Source: Ignavibacteriales bacterium (GTDB lineage: Bacteria > Bacteroidota > Ignavibacteria > Ignavibacteriales > Ignavibacteriaceae). Taken from it: a stretch of 20,446 nt of DNA. The position numbers and the translations under genes are program-made. The notes under the pieces are model-generated. The model ran no database searches, was not told the DNA's origin, and was given only the letters and a program-made list of their open reading frames with translations. Shown in pieces: positions 8,249-15,344 of this stretch; positions within the stretch are counted from its first letter, which is position 1, and each line of letters opens with the position of its first letter. Location: NCBI GenBank assembly GCA_020061995.1, contig JAGUXE010000191.1, positions 1 through 20,446 on the forward strand, written 5' to 3'.

Positions 8249-9388
8249 TTACTTTAATAAAATCATTTTATTTGTTTGAGTAAAATTATTCACTGTCAGA
8301 GTGTAAAAATATACGCCAGAGGCGTATCCCTGCCCGTACACCAGGGATACGCCTCTGGCGGAAAATGGATTAGGAAAATTTTGGTACAAATCAAATTTTA
8401 GGTCAACATTTGATTCAAGTTCACTCTCTATTTTTGTTGGTAGATTATTTATATCGATAAAAAATCTCGCAATAATACCTGTCCAAATGTAAGTTTTATT
8501 CCAGCCTGCCCAGAGATAATCGGGACTGTACAACTCCCAAAAGTTGTGATTAGTTTTTAACTGATGTATCACATTTTGAAGGATTTTTTCAACAAGTTGA
8601 CGTGCTTCGTTTACGTAACCATAACGAAGTAATCCCCGAAAAATTAAATATTGTGGTGTCGTAGGATAGAAATTGTTCAAAAAGATATCTGTTCTAATTC
8701 CTATCGGTGCGGGTAAAGAAGTAATTTTCCCTTTTCCGATTCCCTGTTTATTTGTTTCTGCACAAGTAAATAAAACCGTGAATGAATCACCAATTGCGAT
8801 TTGCGGCTTTTGAAAATTCCCTAATTCACAGCCTTGATATCCATTACCTGGGATATTCGGGTCTACGTCTCCCCACTTCGGCGCCTCTTCAGTCAAAATC
8901 TCAGATAATCTGTCATTATGGAAAATAATTTGTTGAGCATTAGGAGGTGTATGTAAACACGGTGAATTATCTGAATGACGTACTTTACCCCACCCAACAC
9001 AGTAATTTTGAGCCATTACTTCTCTTGCTGTTAAAGGATTATCGCCTAAACTTGAATAGCCGCCATACGAATTTGCGGTTGTATCGATAAGTAAAACATT
9101 AAATAAATTTTCACCTTCATTGATAATCTTGATATCTTGTATTGCAATTCGCGAGCTATAAACAAGGAAAAATACCTCAACTCGTATTTTCAGGAATGGG
9201 TAATAAAAATATTTCACTAATTGATAACCCTGATCAACAATAAACTCCGACCGCTCTAATGATGCCGCATAAGTTGAGTAAATAGGACTATTTTTAGTCG
9301 CCGAGAGATTTGATAGAAAATTCTGCGGAACAGCATCTTCCAATATTAAAAAACAAAATAGACTTAACAGAATAAATTTTTTCTTCAT
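8249..9388 (-). CDS. Mosaic, internally condensed GH63/MGH1-like paralog with T9SS sorting tail; probably inactive
   Basis: The 379 residues are stitched from pieces. Signal peptide 1-21 leads to 'NFLSNLSATKNSPIYSTYAA', which matches the start of the 715-residue paralog. After residue 56 it jumps to 'LVKYFYYPF...SRIAIQDIKIINE', which lies about 50 residues further on in the paralog, then to a segment like the paralog's 'TNVMLLSLTVDALGTYNQL'. Residues ~143-244 instead match the N-terminal domain of the 12333-15068 protein (shared 'GVDPNI'-like and 'ELGNF' blocks, then 'PTT'). Residue 246 onward returns to the hydrolase C-terminus ('QYLIFRGLLRYGY', 'FWELYSPD', 'WNKTYIWTG'). A sorting domain (336-379) closes the protein, with its middle replaced by a palindrome. 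The barrel with the candidate general acid is absent, so hydrolase activity is not expected. The frame is nevertheless open from ATG to TAA. It could be a pseudogene, a new fusion, or an assembly chimera. Confidence 0.75.
   Translation of the reverse strand: MKKKFILLSLFCFLILEDAVPQNFLSNLSATKNSPIYSTYAASLERSEFIVDQGYQLVKYFYYPFLKIRVEVFFLVYSSRIAIQDIKIINEGENLFNVLLIDTTANSYGGYSSLGDNPLTAREVMAQNYCVGWGKVRHSDNSPCLHTPPNAQQIIFHNDRLSEILTEEAPKWGDVDPNIPGNGYQGCELGNFQKPQIAIGDSFTVLFTCAETNKQGIGKGKITSLPAPIGIRTDIFLNNFYPTTPQYLIFRGLLRYGYVNEARQLVEKILQNVIHQLKTNHNFWELYSPDYLWAGWNKTYIWTGIIARFFIDINNLPTKIESELESNVDLKFDLYQNFPNPFSARGVSLVYGQGYASGVYFYTLTVNNFTQTNKMILLK
8311..8360. repeat. In-frame perfect palindrome inside the sorting-domain coding region
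   Basis: Two perfect 19-nt arms lie at 8314-8332 (CGCCAGAGGCGTATCCCTG) and 8342-8360 (its exact reverse complement), with a 9-nt loop. The left end also forms a smaller palindrome, ATACGCC-AGA-GGCGTAT (8311-8327). It encodes 'SARGVSLVYGQGYASGVY' between 'QNFPNPF' and 'FYTLTV', where a normal sorting domain has ~45 other residues. The native 'SGVY' codons form part of one arm. Confidence 0.9.
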
Positions 9389-9424
9389 CTCATAGATTTT
9401 TACAAATGTTTCAACACTGATTTT

Positions 9425-9451
9425 TTATTTTAATAAAATTATTTTTTTATA
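9425..9451 (-). pseudogene. Out-of-frame remnant of the sorting-domain end (YKKIILLK-stop)
   Basis: Reading 9451 down to 9425 in the frame shifted relative to the 616-residue gene gives Y-K-K-I-I-L-L-K-stop. This is the usual last segment of this organism's sorting domains (compare 'TNKMILLK' and 'TKKMLLIR' in neighbouring genes). The annotated gene passes through the same A-rich run in another frame and stops early at 9439. This records an indel or deletion junction in the tail of the gene. Confidence 0.65.
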
Positions 9452-11289
9452 TCACAAATTGAAAGTCCTTTTGGTAAAAAAGTTACTTGATGGACAGCCG
9501 GAGTAATTTCATCATTCATCAAGGTCGAGATTTCTCTACCAAGTATATCATAATTTTGCTCGAGTTTAAATTCATCAGGAATGATATTTGAGCCGTGATC
9601 TTCTACACCAACGACCATTGATTTCTTAGCTAAAGCAACTGCTTCGTAATAATCAATAGCATAATGCCACCAATTGTTTAAAATGCTGTCGGTTACTCCG
9701 GCAGAGTGAGGCAAATGTTTGAACCACCAACGCATATATCCAATGTGCCCGCACATCCACTCGATACAATTAACATTTCTTTTCTGATCAAGTAAATATG
9801 GAAATCTAAACCAATTATCGGCGTAAATCAAAACATATGCATTGTTTACCCAGTCGTAATCCGATCTTCCATTGGGAGGATAATGAATATTCCCGATATG
9901 GGCTTGACTTGGGCGGACTTTATCGAACGAAGTATAAAGTTCCCAATTATTCAGTTTGGGTGCATTTAAATCCCACCGCCCGAAGGTTTTCCAAAGTGCA
10001 CTCTCAAATCGGTGTCCCATACTTTCCATTGCTTCTGGAAGTCCCCGCTCGTAATTCCATCCCATTACCGAAAGAGTTCTTTCCAAGCCTGGGTGGGCAA
10101 GCGGTAGGGAGTTCCACCAGAAGGCACCGGGTCCCATCAACTGCGATTCGTACATTCCAGCAAATGGAAAAGCATAAACCCAAACTTCATCTATAACTCC
10201 ATTGTTGCGTTTCGTATCGAAGTCGTAATAATCAACCATTCCATTATAGTCATATTTTATTCTGTCTTGTACTTCGGCAATATATTTTAATTCACCATAC
10301 AGAGTAGAATTGTTTTGAAAGTAATATGCTATTTGATCAAGTGTCATATATAAGCTATCCAATTTTGTAAAGATCATTTGATCGTTATATGTTTCAACAA
10401 CATCGAATTTAATCACGCTGTCACTTGCCACAAGGAATTCATTCTTGAGCAGATTTACTAAATTTTGTGGATCGTGCCATGCCCACTTTTGATGAATACG
10501 CTGATAGTTGAATTGTGGAATGATAGGGTCTTGAATTACAAGCGCAACTTTTACAACTTTTGTATTTGCTTTTGTAGGTTTGAAATCCGTCACAACATCC
10601 ACGGGTGCAATCCCCGTAAGAGAATTACTCTCTGTTGAAACAGAAACGGTCGTACTGCCTAGCGAAATTCCTTTCAGCTTTCCTGAGTTATCGATTTTGG
10701 CAATCGAAGTATCGGTAACTCTCCAAACAAGCGGCTCGTTAATCTGATACGGATATATTCTACCGTGCTCGTCTAAAACTTTCGCATCAAGCTGAAGTGC
10801 CGTCGATGGTAGAACTTTTGGTGGATACGGGGTAATATGAAGTGAAGTTAAGGTTAATTTTCCTTCAAGCACCCATTCACCAAAATAGATAAAAGTTAAA
10901 GAATCCCATACGAAAAAAGAGTAGGAACGATTACTCGCAAGACTTCGATAAGAGCCGGTTCTACTATTCAAATCTTCAAGAGTGATTGCCGTCTCGAGTG
11001 AATAAGTACCGTTGTGCCATAAAAAGATTTTACTCTTTGTAATTCCAGTCATCGCAGAAAAATTTAACGTAATTACAAAGTTCGCAGAGGGGATTACAGC
11101 TTCTGTTAGATGATTTCCGTCAAAAATTCTTCGAAGTGTAGAAAAGTTGATTTGCGGTTGTGTGGTTGCAGTGATTGTTGAATCGTTCAAACCTTCAAGA
11201 ATACTAATCGGCTGAGAAATAATAATTTGGGTATTAACCGCTTGAAATGATGTGAAGAAAAAGATCAATATTGTTAAAACTTTTTTCAT
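9439..11289 (-). CDS. Secreted Big2-domain protein with degenerate T9SS sorting domain
   Basis: The 616-residue product has signal peptide 1-20. Residues ~50-140 form a beta-rich domain that could be discoidin-like. A bacterial Ig-like Big2 domain spans ~145-233 ('LPSTALQLDAKVLDEHGR...VTDTSIAKIDNSGKLKGISLGSTTVSVS'). A larger domain of unknown function (~245-560) contains 'VIDEVWVYAFPFAGMYESQ', 'MGPGAFWWNS' and 'GWNYERGLPEAMESMGHRFE'. These look like a conserved secreted family I cannot name; a 'xExxxGH' motif sits where the 12333-15068 protein has HEVQH, so this may be a non-catalytic relative. The C-terminal 'EFKLEQNYDILGREISTL' is a sorting domain that lacks its usual 'PNPFNP...' part, and the last residues 'LSICDIKK' leave the family pattern. 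The ATG overlaps the galT stop by 4 nt, suggesting translational coupling. Confidence 0.8.
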   Translation of the reverse strand: MKKVLTILIFFFTSFQAVNTQIIISQPISILEGLNDSTITATTQPQINFSTLRRIFDGNHLTEAVIPSANFVITLNFSAMTGITKSKIFLWHNGTYSLETAITLEDLNSRTGSYRSLASNRSYSFFVWDSLTFIYFGEWVLEGKLTLTSLHITPYPPKVLPSTALQLDAKVLDEHGRIYPYQINEPLVWRVTDTSIAKIDNSGKLKGISLGSTTVSVSTESNSLTGIAPVDVVTDFKPTKANTKVVKVALVIQDPIIPQFNYQRIHQKWAWHDPQNLVNLLKNEFLVASDSVIKFDVVETYNDQMIFTKLDSLYMTLDQIAYYFQNNSTLYGELKYIAEVQDRIKYDYNGMVDYYDFDTKRNNGVIDEVWVYAFPFAGMYESQLMGPGAFWWNSLPLAHPGLERTLSVMGWNYERGLPEAMESMGHRFESALWKTFGRWDLNAPKLNNWELYTSFDKVRPSQAHIGNIHYPPNGRSDYDWVNNAYVLIYADNWFRFPYLLDQKRNVNCIEWMCGHIGYMRWWFKHLPHSAGVTDSILNNWWHYAIDYYEAVALAKKSMVVGVEDHGSNIIPDEFKLEQNYDILGREISTLMNDEITPAVHQVTFLPKGLSICDIKK

Positions 11290-12332
11290 TCTCGATTTAA
11301 CTCTATAATTTGCATGATTATAGTTCGTAAATGCTCTGCACTCATTTCCGGTGCGATATCACGCTGTGGTTCGGCGAGCATTTCGTAGCCAACCATAAAT
11401 TTTTTAACATTCGCTGATCTAAGAAGTGGTGGATAAAAATGCATATGCAAATGCCACTCATCGTGTTTTTCACCATCTGTGGGTGATTGATGTATCCCTG
11501 CAGAATATGGGAAAGAAACATTAAACAACCTGTCGTATGCTTGTGTAATTGTCTTAATAATTTCGGCAAAAGATTTCTTTTCCGAAATGGTAAATTCGTT
11601 GAAATTAATAATATGACGAATACTTAAAATCATAATCTCAAAAGGCCAAATTGCCCAAAAAGGAACAAGTGCAATAAAGTCAGAATTTTTCGCCACGATT
11701 CTTTCATTTTGATTCAGCTCCGACGAGAGATAATCACAAAGAAGACATTTTCCTTTTTCACTTGAGTACCTTTTCATTTGTTTAGTTTCTTTTGAGGGTT
11801 CAAGAGGAATTGATTGCTGCGCCCAAATTTGTCCATGCGGATGAGGATTGCTGCATCCCATCAGTTCACCTTTGTTCTCAAAGATTTGTATGTAATTAAT
11901 TTCATCCTTACTTCCTAAAGTTTGATATTCATCCGTCCAAACATCGACTACTTTAATTATATCATCGACTTCCATTTCAGCGAGTGTTAAATCATGCCGT
12001 GGTGAAAAACAAACCACTTTGCAATTTCCTATCTCGCTTTTAGCAATTAACATTTTTTGAGAGTTGTATTCATCTTGCTTAGTAAACAAACTCAATGCAC
12101 TAAAGTCGTTATCAAATACAAAAGTGTGTGTGTAATTCGGGTTTTTATTTCCGTTAGCGCGCTCATTCCCAGGGCAGAGATAACACACTGGATCATAGCT
12201 TGGAATTTTTCCTCTAGGTTGTTCCTCAATTTTTCCCAACCAGGGCCTATCAGTACGTTGAGGCGAAACAAGTATCCACTCGCCAGTGAGACTATTGTAT
12301 CTACGATGAGGATGTGAAAATAAGGTTACCAT
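11286..12332 (-). CDS. galT: Galactose-1-phosphate uridylyltransferase
   Basis: A Leloir-pathway enzyme that transfers UMP from UDP-glucose to galactose-1-phosphate, giving UDP-galactose and glucose-1-phosphate in the cytoplasm. The 348-residue length is normal. Visible landmarks are the zinc-type C50-x2-C53 ('CYLCPGNER'), 'SPRHD' with H113, the active-site 'HPHGQIW' with H164 and the uridylylated H166 at positions equivalent to the E. coli enzyme, a second CxxC at 196-199, H281, and 'HLHMHFYPP' with H296 and H298. No signal peptide is present. The ATG directly abuts the stop of the upstream secreted-protein gene (TAA at 12333-12335), and its own TGA overlaps the next ATG, so the cytoplasmic enzyme is made from a transcript otherwise encoding secreted proteins. 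This hints that galactose is a product of the locus. Confidence 0.96.
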   Translation of the reverse strand: MVTLFSHPHRRYNSLTGEWILVSPQRTDRPWLGKIEEQPRGKIPSYDPVCYLCPGNERANGNKNPNYTHTFVFDNDFSALSLFTKQDEYNSQKMLIAKSEIGNCKVVCFSPRHDLTLAEMEVDDIIKVVDVWTDEYQTLGSKDEINYIQIFENKGELMGCSNPHPHGQIWAQQSIPLEPSKETKQMKRYSSEKGKCLLCDYLSSELNQNERIVAKNSDFIALVPFWAIWPFEIMILSIRHIINFNEFTISEKKSFAEIIKTITQAYDRLFNVSFPYSAGIHQSPTDGEKHDEWHLHMHFYPPLLRSANVKKFMVGYEMLAEPQRDIAPEMSAEHLRTIIMQIIELNRE

Positions 12333-15068
12333 TTAGCGAATCAAAAGCATTTTTTTAGTTTGAGTAAAACCATCAGCCGTTAATCGATAAAAATAAACAC
12401 CGCTCGAAAGATTAAATCTATCAAATCTGATTTCATGCTTGCCGGCCACTTTTTCTTCTTGAACTAATTTCGTGATTTCACTTCCGAGCAAATTGTAAAC
12501 TTTGAGTATCACAAAACTTTTTCTTGGAACGTAATATGTAATAACAGTCGATGAATTAAATGGATTAGGAAAGTTTTGTTTTAATTCAAATGCAAGCGGT
12601 ATCGAAATATCATTTTCTTGAACAATAGATACGCCTCCTATATTAAGATAACCGAAATCGTATTGATCAAACGTTGTCGCATTGTTTACTAAATTATTAA
12701 CTCCTGCATAATAAATATTAAATCCTATCTTGTCGCCGTACCTTAAATTCAATCCAGCACATTCTCGTTTTGCAATTGACATTTCAACATCAACTTGAGG
12801 AGGATTTTTTTGGACTTTCAGTTTTATACTGTTCTTATAAATTACACGCTTATTGAATTGCTGTTGATATGCGCTTTCATCGTCCCACATGCCGCCGCCT
12901 CCAGAATAATTTCTAACTTCAGGGCTTGCATCCCATGAACGCACGGAGATAACCGTACCGGTGTTCAAGTTAAGTTTAATTTCGGTGTTGCCGGCACCCC
13001 ACCACCATCCGTCGGCTTGAAAATCAAAATAGATCGTCGGAGAAGCAAATACACTCAGTTTCATAGCAAGGTAAAGGGAATCGTTGTCATAACTCATAAA
13101 AAGTTTTGGGGAGAACGGAGTCGTTGAATAAACAACCGCGCTATCGACAAGTGGCCATCCAGGTTCAACTATACCATCAAGAACGGGTTTGAAATTGGGA
13201 ACTACTAAGGCAAGAGGATAACGTGGATATCTATCTGATCCATCCACTATTCCATCGGCATCGGTATCGGGGTTTAAAGGATCGCTTCCGCCGTATGTGC
13301 CGTCGTAAGCTTCACGGCGGTCGCTCAAACCGTCAAAATCAGTATCTGGTTGTGAAGCGCTGCTGCCAAAGCAGAGTTCATCCAGCACAATTTTCAGATC
13401 ATCGTCTGGAAATCCATCATTATCATTATCGACTGCTTCATAAATGTTTCCCCAATTCGAGAGAAGACTTTCGTAAGATTCAAAATTCCGGAATATCTTT
13501 GCTTGAAAATCAAAATGTTCCCCGCAAGGGATAGGAAATTCCCACGGTCTATCGCCGTGATACATTTCAGGCAAACCGTTTGCGTCATAAAGTGCATCGA
13601 TCGCGTGTTGTACTTCATGTACGAAAACCCACACTAATCCATAATGGTAATTTGGATCGTTACCCGGATAAACTACACCCGTACTAACCGGCCACTGCAC
13701 ATGTGAAAAACCCGTATTACGTGAGGGGCCTGGCAAATTCAGGCTCTGAACGCCGTATGACCAAAATCCATTAACTGCACGAGTAATTCTGAATATTATA
13801 TCGTATTGAGTATTCATTACTCCGAGTTCTGCTAAGTCGTTAGCAGTTTGGATCATACTTTCCCACCATTTATTCGGATCGGGGAAAACTTTATATTCCT
13901 GTATTGGGATATATGTAAATTCCACATTCAGTTTCATAAAAGAATTTCGCCAATAAAACAACTTGCCAAGGTCAAGCGATTTTTTAATCTTTTCTATCTC
14001 GGCGTTTGTTATCCCTCCTCTGTTCGTATTCTGATAAATTACCACAGCTATTTTCAAATTTGCATATTTGTAGTAACCGCTCGAAGTCGAAAGAGTAGAT
14101 ACGGTTATTTCATCGGATACGGCTATTTCATTTTGAGCATCGACTCTTGCTTTAATGCGGTAATGATAAACGGTTCCGCTAAGTAAACGGGAATCAATAA
14201 ATGAAGTATCCTTCCCCGCATAACCGACCGGCAACCCGTACGGTTCTCCATCTTTACGACGATAAATATTATATCCTTTTATCGGATTGTTGAGAATATT
14301 AAACGGATTCCACTTTAAAGTGACACTTGAAGGAAATGCAACGCCTGATAATCCGGTAATAGGACAATCGTTCACTTCTTCGGAATGAGGTCCGATGATT
14401 CCTGCGGTCGAAACAGCAAAGACGATGTAACCGTATTTTTTACTCGAGGAAACGTTTTGATCAATAAAAACCGTATCTGCCAAATTATCAGCAACCTGTG
14501 AGTAAAGCATTCTTGCTTTCCCATTCGGTAAAAGATCGTCGAGCGTTCTTCTATAAACTCGGTAAGTAACGCCATCAATCCTATCCCAAAAAACGATCCT
14601 TTTGCTGCTGTCGGGAACAACAAGCGAAATATTTACCGCAGTAGTAGGAAGCGCTGCATTGACAAGTTGCAAGGTTAAGGGAAAGCGATACCAAGGTATG
14701 GCAGAAACATAATCACCAACAATTGCTTGCTGGCTCGTTGCTTTGCAAGTAAATCTAATAAATGCACTGTCCCCGACTTGAAGTGAGGGATTTATAAAAT
14801 TCCCAAGCTCGACACCAAAAGTTCCGATTCCACTAATGTTAGGATCAACTCCCCCATCCCAGCGTGGAGCGTTTTCGATTAAAATTTTACTTTCATCCCT
14901 ATTTAGAAAAGCTGTGAAGTCTGCATTCGGAACGATGTGTGTACAGATTGTATCATTGGCATGATAAACAAAATTGTTAAAGTAAACAGAAGTACCTGAT
15001 TGTGAGTATCCCAATGAGAGAAGTGTTAAATTAAAAAGAAACAATAGTGTATTTTGTGAAACATTCAT
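12333..15068 (-). CDS. Large secreted multidomain HExxH metalloprotease-like protein with T9SS sorting domain
   Basis: I start at the ATG at 15068 (911 residues). A TTG at 15083 would add five residues but gives a poorer signal-peptide start. Signal peptide is ~1-22 (MNVSQNTLLFLFNLTLLSLG). In order: an N-terminal beta domain (~25-140) that recurs inside the mosaic gene 8249-9388; two fibronectin III-like domains (~141-233 and ~236-326, the second with 'VTLKWNPFN...IKGYNIYRR'); a domain at ~338-540 with 'FVHEVQHAIDALYD' (HEVQH at 484-488, a zincin motif; 'CGEHFDFQAK' downstream may give a third ligand); thrombospondin-type-3 calcium repeats at ~546-612 ('DNDNDGFPDDD', 'DTDFDGLSDRRE', 'DTDADGIVDGSD'); a CBM9-like beta domain at ~623-815 ('VLDGIVEPGWPLVDSA'); and a complete type A sorting domain at ~825-911. 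It is probably exported by T9SS to the cell surface. Protease activity is inferred from the motif only. Confidence 0.85.
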   Translation of the reverse strand: MNVSQNTLLFLFNLTLLSLGYSQSGTSVYFNNFVYHANDTICTHIVPNADFTAFLNRDESKILIENAPRWDGGVDPNISGIGTFGVELGNFINPSLQVGDSAFIRFTCKATSQQAIVGDYVSAIPWYRFPLTLQLVNAALPTTAVNISLVVPDSSKRIVFWDRIDGVTYRVYRRTLDDLLPNGKARMLYSQVADNLADTVFIDQNVSSSKKYGYIVFAVSTAGIIGPHSEEVNDCPITGLSGVAFPSSVTLKWNPFNILNNPIKGYNIYRRKDGEPYGLPVGYAGKDTSFIDSRLLSGTVYHYRIKARVDAQNEIAVSDEITVSTLSTSSGYYKYANLKIAVVIYQNTNRGGITNAEIEKIKKSLDLGKLFYWRNSFMKLNVEFTYIPIQEYKVFPDPNKWWESMIQTANDLAELGVMNTQYDIIFRITRAVNGFWSYGVQSLNLPGPSRNTGFSHVQWPVSTGVVYPGNDPNYHYGLVWVFVHEVQHAIDALYDANGLPEMYHGDRPWEFPIPCGEHFDFQAKIFRNFESYESLLSNWGNIYEAVDNDNDGFPDDDLKIVLDELCFGSSASQPDTDFDGLSDRREAYDGTYGGSDPLNPDTDADGIVDGSDRYPRYPLALVVPNFKPVLDGIVEPGWPLVDSAVVYSTTPFSPKLFMSYDNDSLYLAMKLSVFASPTIYFDFQADGWWWGAGNTEIKLNLNTGTVISVRSWDASPEVRNYSGGGGMWDDESAYQQQFNKRVIYKNSIKLKVQKNPPQVDVEMSIAKRECAGLNLRYGDKIGFNIYYAGVNNLVNNATTFDQYDFGYLNIGGVSIVQENDISIPLAFELKQNFPNPFNSSTVITYYVPRKSFVILKVYNLLGSEITKLVQEEKVAGKHEIRFDRFNLSSGVYFYRLTADGFTQTKKMLLIR

Positions 15069-15344
15069 CTCACAAGTGTCCAAAATAAATTTCTAACAAT
15101 GAAAGTTTTATTGATCTGAACAATTAATACAATTAATTTTTATTTTAAAATTAAGTAAAAAGGAACTCATCCCCCTTTTATTCCCCCTTCTCTTGGCAAG
15201 AGAAGGGGGATAGGGGGTTGAGTTTTTAATTTTAGAAAAATGTTTATATTTATCTTGAATTCTAAACTTTTATAAATCAACAAAAATATTTTGGACAGTA
15301 CTGCATTCATCCATTACTTTAGTTTTCGATACTCAAGGTCATCT
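15069..15344. other. Intergenic region between two minus-strand operons
   Basis: These 276 bp are AT-rich and contain no plausible gene. They hold the palindrome at 15164-15224. An 11-bp sequence TATTTTGGACA occurs on the + strand at 15287-15297 and inverted at 15077-15087. A promoter for the 15068 gene should lie here, but I see no clear match to the Bacteroidota consensus (TTG, 19 bp, TAnnTTTG). Confidence 0.6.
15164..15224. repeat. Nested C/G-tract palindrome, possible bidirectional terminator
   Basis: The inner stem is perfect: CCCCCTTCTCTT (15183-15194), loop GGC, AAGAGAAGGGGG (15198-15209). An outer stem pairs AACTCATCCCCC (15164-15175) with GGGGGTTGAGTT (15213-15224) with one mismatch, with an asymmetric interior loop. 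T-rich runs follow on both strands (TTTTTAATTTT on +, CCTTTTTACTT on -), so it could end the operon that finishes at 15345. The form also matches dispersed palindromic repeats seen in many genomes; copy number cannot be judged from one window. Confidence 0.7.

Noticed and set aside
9837..10196. 119-residue + strand open frame
   Set aside because: It is the antisense shadow of the 616-residue secreted-protein gene, whose minus-strand frame has a signal peptide and a Big2 domain.
15069..15083. TTG start at 15083 for the large secreted protein
   Set aside because: The ATG at 15068 gives a normal signal peptide directly; the five extra residues (MDTCE) add acidic residues ahead of the n-region.
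15069..15120. Bacteroidota-type promoter upstream of the 15068 gene
   Set aside because: TTATTTTG on the minus strand is one mismatch from TAnnTTTG, but no TTG lies at the proper distance, so it is not supported.
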